From the NCBI RefSeq assembly GCF_014269185.2, contig NZ_JABWRZ020000002.1, forward strand, positions 434,001 to 498,000: a stretch of DNA of 64,000 nucleotides. Direction: 5' to 3'. Both the position numbers and the translations under genes were made by a program. The notes under the pieces are model-generated. The model was not told the DNA's origin. It did not search any database and saw only the letters and a list, made by a program, of their open reading frames with translations. Shown here one piece after another: positions 15,742 to 25,232 of this stretch (the stretch's first letter is position 1; every line of letters starts with the position of its first letter). Origin of the DNA: Pseudomonas oryzicola. Lineage in GTDB: Bacteria; Pseudomonadota; Gammaproteobacteria; Pseudomonadales; Pseudomonadaceae.

Positions 15742-16614
15742 TTACTTGCAACCAGGCAATTGCCAGTCCGCCGGGCGGTCGACACCCGACCTCAGGTTGT
15801 TGCCTTGCGGCACATACCAGACATCCTGGGTCAAGCCGTAGCGGGCACCGATCTTGCGCATTTCACAGCTTTTCCAGAGGGTCTGGATCTGCTCGTTGAC
15901 GGCGGCCACCAGTTGCGGGCTGGCCTCTTTGTTGAAGCCGTAGACCACCTGCCCCAGGCCCGTCAGCAGTGGAAATTCCGGATCGTTGTCGGTGAACGCG
16001 TTGAAGCGCAGGTGCCATTGCTGATTGCGGAAAATGGCGTATTGCATGACTGGAGGGTCGCCAATCACTGCATCGATGCGCCCGGCGAGCAGATCACGCA
16101 CCGCAGCATCCGAGGTGTCGTACAGCGCCACTTGCAACCCTTCGATCTTGCGCATCTCCGGGATGAACGAAAAACCGGTGATGGTGCCGACTTTCTTGCC
16201 CTGCAGATCCTTGAGGCTGCTCCAGTTGGTCTTGTCGGTCTGGGTGATGCCGTTCTTGAAATAGTGAATCGGGTCGCTCACGGTCATGATCTTCGCGCGT
16301 TGCTCGGTCCAGCCCATGGTGCCGGCCATGACATCCACGCGGTTGGCTTGTACCGAGGCAATGGTGCTGGCCCAGTCCATCAACGCAGGTTTGACCTTCA
16401 AACCCAGCTTCTCGGATATTTGTTGAAGGATTTCACCGTCGTAGCCGACCATCCGGCTGTCCTGATAACCGGTCCCTGGCATATCCCCGGTGAAGGCGAC
16501 AGTCAGGCTTCCCGGCTCTACCGTTTCCAGAGCGAATGCCGGTAGCGAGGCCAGCATGGATACCAGCAAACCCGCATAGATACCGGCAAACCGTTGAACA
16601 TTGGGCTTCTGCAT
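15742..16614 (-). CDS. ABC transporter substrate-binding protein (family 3)
   Basis: ATG 16614 lies six bases after AAGGAG; a GTG one codon earlier is possible. The signal peptide (FAGIYAGLLVSMLASLPAFA) precedes a family 3 binding fold: YDGEILQQISEKLGLKVKPA, VQANRVDVMAGTMGWTEQRA and KKVGTITGFSFIPEM. It is the first gene of the operon and provides specificity for the permeases and ATPase at 13539-15663. The ligand is not evident. Given the amidase and GlxA-type regulator alongside, an amide-bearing amino-acid derivative is a reasonable guess. Confidence 0.9.
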   Translation of the reverse strand: MQKPNVQRFAGIYAGLLVSMLASLPAFALETVEPGSLTVAFTGDMPGTGYQDSRMVGYDGEILQQISEKLGLKVKPALMDWASTIASVQANRVDVMAGTMGWTEQRAKIMTVSDPIHYFKNGITQTDKTNWSSLKDLQGKKVGTITGFSFIPEMRKIEGLQVALYDTSDAAVRDLLAGRIDAVIGDPPVMQYAIFRNQQWHLRFNAFTDNDPEFPLLTGLGQVVYGFNKEASPQLVAAVNEQIQTLWKSCEMRKIGARYGLTQDVWYVPQGNNLRSGVDRPADWQLPGCK

Positions 16615-16712
16615 CACGTGCTCCTTGATTGTTTTTCTATGAACAGCATGGTGTTAGGCAGGCGCTCATCGTATGGTGATCAGCGGCATAACTTGTTGGA
16701 TGGTTTGCAGGA

Positions 16713-17816
16713 ATGATTGAACATTTGCGACATTTCGGAGATGCATTGCCCAACGCCTCCAGCGCAAGCCTCGTGGAAGCACTCGACAAGGGTCAGGCAC
16801 GACACCCGCCTAGCCGGCGCGGCGCCACCGAGTTGTCCATCGGGATCGTGCTATGGCCGCGCTTCCCCTTGCTGTCACTCTCGGGGCTGACCGATGCGTT
16901 GCGCCATGCTGCCGATACGGGCGATCAGAGCCGCCCGATACGATGCCGATGGAATGTCCTCGGTAGCCCCGGGCAAAGGGTCGTTTCCAGTTGCGGGCTG
17001 GATGTACCCATCGACAGTGAACTCAGCGACCCTCATCAATTCGATTACATCGTGGTGATTGGTGGGCTACTGGACTACCTGGAGACAGCGCCAAAGACTT
17101 ATCCGGCATTCCTGCATCAGGCGGCTGCCGCTGGCGTGCCATTGATCGGCCTGTGCACGGGCAGCTTCGTGCTCGCGCGGCATGGCCTGATGGAGGGGCG
17201 TACAGCTTGCGTGCATGCCTACCATTGCGACGACTGGAAACGCCTGTTCCCCAGATTGCGCTTCGTCAGCAACAGCGACTTCCTCATCGACAAGGATCGC
17301 ATCACCTGCGCAGGCGGTATCTCGGTCATCGAGTTGGCCATCCATCTTGTCGGATTGCATTGCGGCCCGGATCGGGCCGGCAAGGTTGTGCACCAGATGA
17401 CCGTCGCGAAAAGCAGCTCGGGGAGTTTCGTCGACCGGCGCAAGGCACTGGGCTACGCCAGCTCTTCGAACAGGCGCCTGCACGAGGCCGTGATGCTGAT
17501 GGAAAAGCACATGACCGAGCCTTTGGATATCGACGCGATCGCCAACCTTGTCGGCACCAGCAAACGGCAGCTGGAGCGGCTGTTCGTTGCCGAAACCAGT
17601 AGTACTCCGGCCCAGTTCTATCGCCAGGTTCGGCTCAGGTTTGGCCGCTGGCTGCTCATCAGCTCGGATCGACATATCGGCGAAATCGCCTTTGAATGCG
17701 GTTTTGCCGATGCGCCCCATTTCATTCGGCATTTTCAGAACCTGTTTGGCATGTCCCCCGGCAAATTGCGCAAAGAGCTGCTGCGAAACGCGAGCCCGAA
17801 CCAAGGGGGGAAATAG
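16713..17816 (+). CDS. GlxA-family AraC regulator (DJ-1/PfpI domain plus HTH)
   Basis: A 367-residue protein. Residues 45-230 form a DJ-1/PfpI-like domain with the nucleophile-elbow-like Cys in GVPLIGLCTGSFVLARHG. The C-terminal 110 residues are an AraC double helix-turn-helix (IDAIANLVGTSKRQLERLFV and GEIAFECGFADAPHFIRHF). It is divergent from the importer operon with a 98-base gap, so it likely activates that operon. GlxA-type regulators in Pseudomonas control arginine (ArgR), carnitine and choline-derivative genes (CdhR, GbdR), consistent with a nitrogenous substrate here. Confidence 0.9.
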   Translation: MIEHLRHFGDALPNASSASLVEALDKGQARHPPSRRGATELSIGIVLWPRFPLLSLSGLTDALRHAADTGDQSRPIRCRWNVLGSPGQRVVSSCGLDVPIDSELSDPHQFDYIVVIGGLLDYLETAPKTYPAFLHQAAAAGVPLIGLCTGSFVLARHGLMEGRTACVHAYHCDDWKRLFPRLRFVSNSDFLIDKDRITCAGGISVIELAIHLVGLHCGPDRAGKVVHQMTVAKSSSGSFVDRRKALGYASSSNRRLHEAVMLMEKHMTEPLDIDAIANLVGTSKRQLERLFVAETSSTPAQFYRQVRLRFGRWLLISSDRHIGEIAFECGFADAPHFIRHFQNLFGMSPGKLRKELLRNASPNQGGK

Positions 17817-17910
17817 TTTTTACAAACAGCGACCACCAATACTGCACCAACTCCATGGGATTGGGCTTGCCCGCGAAGAGCCCCGATCAGCCAGCACACA
17901 AGGACTCGCC

Positions 17911-18399
17911 ATGCACCTGACCCACCGCCCCGTACGGCCCGACGACATCGCCGGAATCTGCAGCTTCCCGCAAAGCCCGGCCGAACTGTTCCATATGTTC
18001 CCCAAAGCCAACTACCCACTTACCCCCGCCCAGCTGAGCGATGCCATTGCCCAACGCAGCGGCTCCACGGTGGTGGAAGGCAACGGCACGGTGCTGGCCT
18101 TCGCCAACTTCTACAAGGCCGAACACGGCGGCGTGTGCGCCCTGGGTAACGTGGTCGTGGCCCCCGCCGCACGCGGCCACGGCGTAGCACGCTACCTGGT
18201 AGCGGCCATGATCGACCTGGCCCGCCAACAGTTCGCAGCTAGGGAGGTGTGGGTGTCGTGCTTCAACCACAACACAGCGGGCCTGCTGCTGTATCCACAG
18301 CTGGGCTTCGTGCCGTTCGGTATCGAGGAACGGCAGGCGTGGGAGGGTTCACGGGTGGCGTTGGTGCAAATGAAACAGGTGCTGATTCAACCCGCCTGA
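17911..18399 (+). CDS. GNAT family N-acetyltransferase
   Basis: The start is ATG 17911 (MHLTHRPVRPDDI) with AAGGA upstream; the frame open to 17548 overlaps the AraC gene and is spurious. The 162-residue GNAT fold has the acetyl-CoA loop VVAPAARGHGVARYLVAAM (the Q/RxxGxG/A pattern) and a C-terminal YPQLGFVPFG. The substrate cannot be read from sequence. It is monocistronic. Confidence 0.85.
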   Translation: MHLTHRPVRPDDIAGICSFPQSPAELFHMFPKANYPLTPAQLSDAIAQRSGSTVVEGNGTVLAFANFYKAEHGGVCALGNVVVAPAARGHGVARYLVAAMIDLARQQFAAREVWVSCFNHNTAGLLLYPQLGFVPFGIEERQAWEGSRVALVQMKQVLIQPA

Positions 18400-18522
18400 T
18401 TCAGCGAGACAGCACATTGGGCTGGACGGGAAATTCAAAATCCCTTGCAACAATCACCCAGCGAACCTTTACCCCTACCTCGACGTCGGATCCTGCATCT
18501 GCCCATTTTCGAGGCGTCCCGC

Positions 18523-19416
18523 GTGAAAGACATCATCGTCCGCAAGTATCGCCTGGCCGTGAAGACCATCGGCTACATCGGCTGGTCGCTGTTCTGGCTG
18601 CTGATCTGGGATGTGCTGGTCACCATCGACTTCATGCTGTTCTTCAACAGCAAGTTCACCCTGCCACTGATCCCGTTGACCTTGCTGGGTTCTGCGCTGG
18701 TGGTGCTGGTGAGTTTTCGCAACAGCAGCGCCTACAACCGCTGGTGGGAGGCACGCACCTTGTGGGGAGCGCTGGTCAACAGTTCGCGCAGCTTCGCCCG
18801 GCAAACGCTGACCTTGATCGATAACCCGGATGACGCGCTCAACCCGGTCAAGGCCACCCTGCTGCGTCGGCATATCGCCTATGTGAACTGCCTGGCGGCG
18901 CACCTTAAGGGTGAAAGCTGCCCGGATGAGCTGATGGCCTTCATCCCGCCCGCAGAGTTCGAACGGCGCAACCGCTCGAACAACTTCGCCAACGACATTC
19001 TCAGCGGCTCGGCGGCCCTGCTGGCGCGGGAATACCAGGCAGGCCGGCTGGACAGCATTCGCCTGGCGCGGCTGGAGTCGACACTGGTAGACCTGTCCAA
19101 CGCCCAGGGCGGCATGGAGCGGATCGCCAACACCCCGCTCCCCTACCCCTATGTGTATTTCCCGCGGCTGTTCATTACCCTGTTCTGCCTGATCGTGCCG
19201 GTGGGGCTGGTGGAGTCGCTGGGCTGGTTCACGCCGCTGGCGTCGACGGTTGTAGGGTTCATGCTGTTGGCGATCGAACGGATCGGAACGGATTTGCAGA
19301 GCCCGTTCCGCTTCAGTGAGCACCAGATCCAGATGGACAGCATTTGCGAGACGATCGAGCGCAACCTGGAGTCGATGCAGCGGGAAGCGCAATGTGCCGA
19401 AGTGGTTGGTGCGTGA
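18523..19416 (+). CDS. Bestrophin family ion channel
   Basis: I prefer GTG 18523 (MKDIIVRKYRLAVK) with GAGG eight bases before; a TTG at 18445 would add 26 residues without a good site. The 297-residue product fits bacterial bestrophins (UPF0187), which form pentameric anion or cation channels. Membrane helices occur at YIGWSLFWLLIWDVLVTIDF and PLTLLGSALVVLVSF; family motifs are SFRNSSAYNRWWEAR and the C-terminal PFRFSEHQIQMDSICETIE. No partner gene is adjacent. Confidence 0.88.
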   Translation: MKDIIVRKYRLAVKTIGYIGWSLFWLLIWDVLVTIDFMLFFNSKFTLPLIPLTLLGSALVVLVSFRNSSAYNRWWEARTLWGALVNSSRSFARQTLTLIDNPDDALNPVKATLLRRHIAYVNCLAAHLKGESCPDELMAFIPPAEFERRNRSNNFANDILSGSAALLAREYQAGRLDSIRLARLESTLVDLSNAQGGMERIANTPLPYPYVYFPRLFITLFCLIVPVGLVESLGWFTPLASTVVGFMLLAIERIGTDLQSPFRFSEHQIQMDSICETIERNLESMQREAQCAEVVGA

Positions 19417-19477
19417 ACGATTCCGATACCACGCAAGCATCTGCCTTGCTCGGGATCCTAAGCCTTGCGCGATCCTC

Positions 19478-19560
19478 GTAGGAGCGGCTTCAGCCGCGAT
19501 CACCGGCACAGCCGGTGCCAGCCAGCGCGTCGCCTGCTTCGCGGATAGATCCGCTCCTAC
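19478..19560. repeat. REP/BIME element
   Basis: GTAGGAGCGG and CCGCTCCTAC border an 83-base block with inner palindromes GCGGCTTCAGCCGC and CACCGGCACAGCCGGTG, and TTCGCGGATAGATCCGC. It is the P. putida-type REP pair. A related block lies at 43531-43616 in opposite orientation. Confidence 0.8.
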
Positions 19561-19600
19561 AGCTACAGCGCCAGCCTGGAGAGCAGCCCCCAGCTACCGA

Positions 19601-20368
19601 TCAGGCGCGCACGTAGCGCTGGCGCAATACATCGCTCAAGGCATCCACCAGCAACACCAGCACCAGCATACCCATGATCACCGTGCTGGCCTGCGCCTCC
19701 TGGAACAGGCTCAAGGTGGTGTACAGCATCTGTCCCAAACCACCGGCGCCGACGAACCCCAGCACGCTGGCCATACGGATGTTGTTCTCCCAGCGGTACA
19801 AGCTGTAGGCCAGCAACTGCGGCCACAGGTTAGGCAAAGTGCCGAAGCAGAACGCCGCCAGCTGGCTGCCACCCTGTAGGCGGATGGCCGCCGCCGGCTC
19901 CGGCGGCGCATTCTCCAGGGCCTCGGCAAACAACCGCCCCAGCACCCCGGCGGTGTGTAGTGCCAGGGCCAGGGTGCCGGCATTGGGACCGAGCCCGGCG
20001 GCCAGTACCGTCAGCGCGGCCCACACCAGTTCCGGAATGGCCCGCAGGGCATTGAGCAGCAACCGCGCGCAACCCTGCAATGGCCAACCGAAGCGACCTG
20101 CGGCCGGTAGCGCCAGCACCAGGCCCAACACCATGGCCAGCAAAGTGCCCAGCCCGGACATGGCCAAGGTTTCCAGCGCGCCATGCGCGACCGCGCGCAG
20201 ATGCCCGGCAGACAGGTCCGGGTGCAGGAAGCGCCCGGCATATTCCGCCATCTGCCCCAGCCCGCCATTGCCGAACAGCGCTGGCCAGTCCAGCTCGAGG
20301 TACGCGAACGAGGCCACCACTGCGGCGATGATGGCCCCGAGCAGCAACAGGTTGATCGCCCGGCTCAT
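19601..20368 (-). CDS. Putative selenate/phosphonate-type ABC permease (PhnE-like) 2
   Basis: The start is ATG 20368 (MSRAINLLLLGA), overlapping the upstream permease stop by four bases; the long frame to 20851 overlaps that gene and is spurious. The 255-residue permease has about six helices and the PhnE-type coupling loop (NAPPEPAAAIRLQGGSQLA, then FGTLPNLWPQLLAYSLYRWE) and NIRMASVLGFVGAGGLGQML. It forms the channel with the next permease. Linkage to selD-selU suggests selenium oxyanion rather than phosphonate uptake. Confidence 0.85.
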   Translation of the reverse strand: MSRAINLLLLGAIIAAVVASFAYLELDWPALFGNGGLGQMAEYAGRFLHPDLSAGHLRAVAHGALETLAMSGLGTLLAMVLGLVLALPAAGRFGWPLQGCARLLLNALRAIPELVWAALTVLAAGLGPNAGTLALALHTAGVLGRLFAEALENAPPEPAAAIRLQGGSQLAAFCFGTLPNLWPQLLAYSLYRWENNIRMASVLGFVGAGGLGQMLYTTLSLFQEAQASTVIMGMLVLVLLVDALSDVLRQRYVRA

Positions 20369-21192
20369 GCCAGCCTCCAGCGCAGCAGGCGGCTGAGCAG
20401 ATCGGCCAGCATCACCAGCATCAGGAACGTCAGCAGCATGCTCGCCACTTCCGCACCCGCGAACATGCGCATCGACAGGTCGATCTGCTGCCCCAGCCCA
20501 CCGGCACCGACAAAGCCCATGACCACCGAGGCCCGCACCGCGCACTCCCAGCGATACACGGTATAGGACACGACCTCCGACGCAGCACTGGGCAGGATGC
20601 CGTAGAAAAATGCCGCCAGCCTGCCACTGCCCGCTTGCAGCAGTGCGTGGGCCGGGCGCTGGTCGACCGACTCGAAGATTTCGGCGTAGACCTTGCCGAG
20701 CATGCCGCTGTAGGTGATGGCGATAGCCAGCACACCGGCCGTCGGCCCCAGCCCGACAGCCCGCACGAACAGCAACGCCCAGACGATTTCCGGCACGCTG
20801 CGCAGGAATATCAGCAGCCAGCGCACCGGCAGGCGCAGCACACGTGACCACAGCCCGGCGCGACCGCCACGCGAGGCCGCGCGCAACGACAGCGCGCGGC
20901 TGGCCAGCAGCCCGGCCGGGATCGCCAGCAGCAAAGCCAACGCCATGCCGGCGGTGGCCACAGCCAGCGTCTGCAAGGTGGCTTCATACAGCAGTTCAAG
21001 GAAGTCCGCACCGTGAGCCGGCGGCCAGAAGGCGCTGACAAAACCGGCGATCTGCTGGCGGTTCTGCGCCTGCAACAGTACCCCCGGGTTCAGTTCGCTC
21101 AGTTGCACACCCGGCCACAGCACTACCACCGCCAGCAGGGCCAGCAGCAACCTTGGCAATAGGGCCGGGTCGCGCGCGTCAGCCTTCAGCAT
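20365..21192 (-). CDS. Putative selenate/phosphonate-type ABC permease (PhnE-like) 1
   Basis: A 275-residue PhnE-like permease that starts at ATG 21192, within the last seven bases of the ATPase gene. The coupling loop VDQRPAHALLQAGSGRLAAF and YTVYRWECAVRASVVMGFVG match its partner downstream, showing an ancient duplication. The first helix is LLLALLAVVVLWPGVQL. Two different permeases in one operon are typical of the phosphonate/phosphite/selenate transporter group. Confidence 0.87.
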   Translation of the reverse strand: MLKADARDPALLPRLLLALLAVVVLWPGVQLSELNPGVLLQAQNRQQIAGFVSAFWPPAHGADFLELLYEATLQTLAVATAGMALALLLAIPAGLLASRALSLRAASRGGRAGLWSRVLRLPVRWLLIFLRSVPEIVWALLFVRAVGLGPTAGVLAIAITYSGMLGKVYAEIFESVDQRPAHALLQAGSGRLAAFFYGILPSAASEVVSYTVYRWECAVRASVVMGFVGAGGLGQQIDLSMRMFAGAEVASMLLTFLMLVMLADLLSRLLRWRLA

Positions 21193-21998
21193 CGCGGGAT
21201 CTGCACGGTCAGCGCCGGCCCCGGAGTCGGCGGCGGAGCCAGCTGTTCATTGGCGTACAGCGCATCGAGCAACTGCTCGGTCACCGCTTGCGCCGGGCAG
21301 TCGAACACCACCTGCCCCTCACGAATACCAATCACCCGCGGAAAGTGCGCCAGCGCCAGCTCCACCGCGTGCAGGCTGGCCACCAGGGTCACGCTATTGG
21401 CCTGGGCGTGACGGTTGAGCAAGGCCAGGCTGTGGTCAGCCAGCACCGGGTCCATGGCCGACACCGGTTCATCGGTCAACAACACCTGCGGCTGCTGGTA
21501 CAACGCCCGGGCAATGCCCACGCGCTGCAACTGGCCGCCGGACAATTGCCCGCACTGCACGAACAGTTTGTCGGCCAGGCCCAGCTCGGCCAGGGCTTGA
21601 CGCGCCCCCGGGACATCACAGGGGTATAGCAGGTTGAGCAGGCCGCGCAGCACACCCCACTGCCCCAGGCGACCGGCCAGCACCGCCGTCACCACCCGCT
21701 GGCGCGGCGGCAAGGGTGGTGCCTGGTGCACCAGGCCTATCCGCGCACGCAGGCGCTGGCGGGCTCTGGCGGACAACGCCCAAGGCTGCTCGCCGAGCAG
21801 CTCCAGGCGCCCGCTACTGGGCTGAACGGCGGTCGCCATCAGGTGCAGCAAGCTGGACTTGCCCGCCCCCGACGGCCCGATGATGGCGACGCGTTCGCCC
21901 TGGCAGATGCGCAGGTTCACCGCATCAAGCGCACGCACCTGGCCATGGCGCAGGCCGGCGCCGTGCAGCTGAATGGCCACTTCGCAGGAGTCTGTCAC
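21186..21998 (-). CDS. PhnC-like ABC transporter ATP-binding protein
   Basis: A 270-residue ATPase from GTG 21998 (GTGA overlap with the binding-protein stop). Walker A is GPSGAGKSSLLHLM, signature LSGGQLQRVGIARAL, Walker B VLLTDEPVSAMDP, and the H-loop region VASLHAVELAL. It follows PhnC in layout. It energises the two permeases downstream. Confidence 0.9.
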   Translation of the reverse strand: MTDSCEVAIQLHGAGLRHGQVRALDAVNLRICQGERVAIIGPSGAGKSSLLHLMATAVQPSSGRLELLGEQPWALSARARQRLRARIGLVHQAPPLPPRQRVVTAVLAGRLGQWGVLRGLLNLLYPCDVPGARQALAELGLADKLFVQCGQLSGGQLQRVGIARALYQQPQVLLTDEPVSAMDPVLADHSLALLNRHAQANSVTLVASLHAVELALAHFPRVIGIREGQVVFDCPAQAVTEQLLDALYANEQLAPPPTPGPALTVQIPRC

Positions 21999-22849
21999 TT
22001 GAGCAGGCCGGCCTCGCGCGCAGCCTGCTCGGTGCCCACGTAGTTCTCAGGCTTGGTCTCGATGAAGCGGCTGGCCGCCTGCAGGTCGAGAATGGCCTTG
22101 TGCTCCGGGTTGGCCGGGTCGAGGTCGAGGAACGCCTTTCTGATCTTTTCCTTCAGCGCCGGGTCCATGTTGCCGCGCACGGTCCAGTTGTAGTCGAAGT
22201 AGGTCGGGGTGGTGGCGAACACCTTCACCTTGGCGGTATCGACCTTGCCGGCATCGACCAGCTTCTGCCAGACACTGGCGTTGAGCACGCCGCCGTCGAC
22301 CTTGCCGGCTTGCACCCAGGCCACGGTGGCATCGTGGGCGCCGGAATAGGCCACTCGGCTGAAGTAGTCTTCAGGCTTGATGTTGTCCTGCTTGAGCATG
22401 AAGTAACGCGGCATCAGGCTGCCCGAGGTGGACGAGATGGAACCGAAGGCAAACGACTTGCCCTTGAGGTCGGCCAGGCTCTTCACGTCGGGGTTGGCGG
22501 TAATGAACTTGGAGGTGAACTGCGCATCCTGCTCACGCTGCACCAGCGGCGTGGCGGTCGGGTCCTTCAGGCGGACCTGAACGAAGGTGAAACCGCCCAG
22601 CCAGGCGAGGTCCAGGCGCCCGGAGGCCAGCGACTCGACCACTGCCGGGTAGTCGGCAACCGGCACGAACTTGACTTCCATGCCCAGTTGCCTGGCCAGG
22701 TACTCGCCCAACGGCTTGAACTTGCGCTGCAGTTCGGTCGGCGCTTCGTCGGGAATGGCGCTGACCCGCAGGGTTTCAGCAGCCTGGGCGACTACGGCAC
22801 AGCAGGACAGCACGAGGCCGGCGGCGAGCGCCAGAGGGCGTTTGAGCAT
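21995..22849 (-). CDS. Putative selenate ABC transporter substrate-binding protein (PhnD family)
   Basis: ATG 22849 follows GGAG by seven bases. The 284-residue protein has a signal peptide (LALAAGLVLSCCAVVAQAAE) and a PhnD/SsuA-type fold: SAIPDEAPTELQRKFKPLG, VESLASGRLDLAWLGGFTFV and YFMLKQDNIKPEDYFSRVAY. It is divergent from selD with a 126-base gap. In Pseudomonas the same arrangement is commonly annotated as a selenate importer because it is conserved next to selD and selU. I infer the selenium role from that linkage; a phosphonate-like ligand cannot be excluded by sequence alone. Confidence 0.85.
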   Translation of the reverse strand: MLKRPLALAAGLVLSCCAVVAQAAETLRVSAIPDEAPTELQRKFKPLGEYLARQLGMEVKFVPVADYPAVVESLASGRLDLAWLGGFTFVQVRLKDPTATPLVQREQDAQFTSKFITANPDVKSLADLKGKSFAFGSISSTSGSLMPRYFMLKQDNIKPEDYFSRVAYSGAHDATVAWVQAGKVDGGVLNASVWQKLVDAGKVDTAKVKVFATTPTYFDYNWTVRGNMDPALKEKIRKAFLDLDPANPEHKAILDLQAASRFIETKPENYVGTEQAAREAGLLK

Positions 22850-22975
22850 GGGTGTTCTCCGGTTCAATAGCGGGGAAGGGTCGGCCTATGCGCCGACGAC
22901 GGGAATTATAAGAGGCGCAGGCGCAAAGGCCAGCTTTGCTACAATCGCGCATCAAATAGACCTCCTGAGGTGCAC

Positions 22976-24010
22976 ATGAGCGAGCCGATTCGCCTGACCC
23001 AGTACAGCCATGGTGCCGGCTGTGGCTGCAAGATCTCCCCCAAGGTGCTGGATGTGATCCTCGCTGAAAGCGGTACCCAGGCCCTGGACCCGAAACTGTG
23101 GGTCGGCAACGCCTCGCGCGACGACGCTGCGGTGTACGCGCTGGACGACGAGCGCGGCGTGGTCTCGACCACCGACTTCTTCATGCCGATCGTCGATGAC
23201 CCGTACGACTTCGGCCGCATCGCCGCTACCAACGCCATCAGTGACATCTACGCCATGGGCGGCGACCCGCTGATGGCCATTGCCATTCTTGGCTGGCCAG
23301 TCAACGTGCTGCCGCCGGAAGTGGCCCGGGAAGTGATTCGCGGTGGCCGTGCGGTATGCGCCGAAGCCGGCATCCCGCTGGCCGGCGGCCACTCCATCGA
23401 CGCCCCCGAGCCGATCTTCGGCCTGGCCGTCACCGGCGTGGTCAGCAAGCGTCACCTCAAGCGCAACGACACCGCCAGCGCAGGCTGCCGCCTGTACCTG
23501 ACCAAGCCACTGGGCATCGGCATCCTCACCACCGCCGAGAAAAAGGCCAAGCTGCGCCCACAGGACCAGGGCCTGGCCCGCGACTGGATGTGCACCCTGA
23601 ACACCCCCGGCAGCCGCTTCGGCAAACTCGACGGGGTCAAGGCGATGACCGACGTCACCGGCTTTGGCCTGCTCGGCCACCTGGTGGAACTGGCCGAAGG
23701 CAGTGGCCTCACCGCGTACCTGGACTACGCCGCTGTCCCACGGCTGCCGAGTGTCGAACACTACCTGGCCGAGGGCTGCATCCCCGGCGGCACCCTGCGC
23801 AACTTCGACAGCTACGGGCACAAGATCGGCGCCCTCAGTGACGACCAGAAGCACCTGCTGTGCGACCCGCAGACCAGCGGCGGCCTGCTGGTGGCGGTCA
23901 CCCCGGAAGGGGAAGCCGAGTTCCTTGCCGAAGCCGCCGGGCTGGGCCTGCAATTGGCAGCGATCGGCCAGCTGGTCGAGCGACAGAGCCACGCGGTCGA
24001 GGTGATCTGA
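22976..24010 (+). CDS. selD: Selenide, water dikinase (selenophosphate synthase)
   Basis: ATG 22976 is preceded by TGAGGTG. The 344-residue enzyme makes selenophosphate from selenide and ATP. The N-terminal catalytic loop GAGCGCKI places Cys16, Cys18 and Lys19 at the positions of E. coli Cys17, Cys19 and Lys20. It uses Cys, not selenocysteine. Downstream blocks [20 protein letters not shown] and [20 protein letters not shown] are PurM-like ATP-binding and dimer motifs. Its stop overlaps selU (TGATG), so the two are coupled: SelD's product is SelU's substrate. Confidence 0.96.
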   Translation: MSEPIRLTQYSHGAGCGCKISPKVLDVILAESGTQALDPKLWVGNASRDDAAVYALDDERGVVSTTDFFMPIVDDPYDFGRIAATNAISDIYAMGGDPLMAIAILGWPVNVLPPEVAREVIRGGRAVCAEAGIPLAGGHSIDAPEPIFGLAVTGVVSKRHLKRNDTASAGCRLYLTKPLGIGILTTAEKKAKLRPQDQGLARDWMCTLNTPGSRFGKLDGVKAMTDVTGFGLLGHLVELAEGSGLTAYLDYAAVPRLPSVEHYLAEGCIPGGTLRNFDSYGHKIGALSDDQKHLLCDPQTSGGLLVAVTPEGEAEFLAEAAGLGLQLAAIGQLVERQSHAVEVI

Positions 24011-25122
24011 TGCGCCCCGACTGCACCGACTTCCGCCAGTTGTTCCTCGACGATGTGCCGATGATGGACATGCGTGCTCCCGTCGAATTCGCCAAAGGCG
24101 CCTTCCCCGGCGCCGTCAACCTGCCGCTGATGAACGACCAGGAAAGGCAGAAGATCGGCACCTGCTACAAGCAGCAGGGCCAGACCGCCGCCATCGCCCT
24201 GGGCCACCAGCTGGTCAGTGGTGCCACCCGGGAGGCCCGCCTGGAGGCCTGGGCGGCTTTTGCCCGGGCCCACCCTGATGGTTACCTGTACTGCTTCCGT
24301 GGTGGCCTGCGCTCGCATCTTGTGCAGAAAGCGCTGCGCGATGAGAAGGGCATCGACTACCCCCTCGTCGAGGGCGGCTACAAGGCCATGCGCCACTTCC
24401 TGCTGGAGACGACCCAACAGGCGGTCGCGCAATGTGATTTCGTGCTCGTGGGCGGCCTGACCGGCACCGGCAAGACCGATGTGCTGCATCTGCTGGACAA
24501 CGAGCTGGACCTGGAGGGCTACGCCAACCATCGCGGTTCCAGCTTTGGCAAGCGCGCCACCGCACAGCCAGCGCAGATCGACTTCGAGAACAGGCTGGCC
24601 ATCGATGTGTTGAAAAAGCGCGCCCGGGGTATCGAGCAGTTCGTGCTGGAAGATGAAGGCCGAATCGTGGGTAGCTGCACCGTACCGCTGGAGTTGTACC
24701 AGGGCATGCAGCACTACCCGCTGGTGTGGCTGGAAGACAGTCTGGCCAACCGCGTTGAGCGCATCCTGCGCGACTACGTGATCAACCTGAGCGCCGAGTT
24801 CGTCAGCCTGCATGGTGAAGAAGATGGCCGCCGAATGTTTGCCGAGGCGCTTCTGCAGAGCATGGGCAGGATCCACAAACGCCTCGGCGGCGAGCGCTAT
24901 CAGCGGCTCTCGGAAATTCTGCGCCAGGCGCTGGAAGAACAACAGCGCAGCGGCTCGGTAGACCTGCACCGGGTCTTCATCGAAGGTTTGCTCAGTGAGT
25001 ATTACGACCCGATGTATGCCTACCAGCGTGCAGCCAAGGCAGAGCGTATCGAGTTTGCCGGGGATGCCGTGGAAGTGCGCGAGTACCTGAAGGCGCGGGC
25101 GTTGCGCAGACCGCGCCGGTAG
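24010..25122 (+). CDS. selU: tRNA 2-selenouridine synthase
   Basis: A 370-residue enzyme (also named MnmH or YbbB) starting at ATG 24010; the frame extending to 23860 lies within selD. The N-terminal rhodanese domain has catalytic Cys95 in [14 protein letters not shown]-loop follows ([13 protein letters not shown], 148-160), as expected for the geranyl/seleno transferase. It replaces 2-thio by seleno at the wobble uridine of Lys, Glu and Gln tRNAs through a geranylated intermediate. A GC stem without a T-run (25127-25143) follows the stop. Confidence 0.95.
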   Translation: MRPDCTDFRQLFLDDVPMMDMRAPVEFAKGAFPGAVNLPLMNDQERQKIGTCYKQQGQTAAIALGHQLVSGATREARLEAWAAFARAHPDGYLYCFRGGLRSHLVQKALRDEKGIDYPLVEGGYKAMRHFLLETTQQAVAQCDFVLVGGLTGTGKTDVLHLLDNELDLEGYANHRGSSFGKRATAQPAQIDFENRLAIDVLKKRARGIEQFVLEDEGRIVGSCTVPLELYQGMQHYPLVWLEDSLANRVERILRDYVINLSAEFVSLHGEEDGRRMFAEALLQSMGRIHKRLGGERYQRLSEILRQALEEQQRSGSVDLHRVFIEGLLSEYYDPMYAYQRAAKAERIEFAGDAVEVREYLKARALRRPRR

Positions 25123-25126
25123 AAAC

Positions 25127-25168
25127 GGGGCGCTTTGCGCCCCATCGCCGGCAAGCCGGCTCCCACAG
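25127..25168. repeat. GC hairpin and REP fragment after selU
   Basis: GGGGCGC, TTT, GCGCCCC is a perfect hairpin (25127-25143), followed by the REP-like CCGGCAAGCCGGCTCCCACA. It probably acts as a transcript end or 3' protection between the converging selU and the minus-strand gene at 25233. Confidence 0.6.
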
Positions 25169-25232
25169 CGTGGCCATGAGCCTGCCTGCTCGTGGCAGCG
25201 GGTTCACCCACCAGGCGGCCTGTACAGGTTTC

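Noticed and set aside
19478..19560. Candidate CRISPR or insertion-sequence end
   Set aside because: It is a standard P. putida REP pair. There is no regular repeat-spacer pattern and no transposase nearby, and no CRISPR array was seen anywhere in the window.
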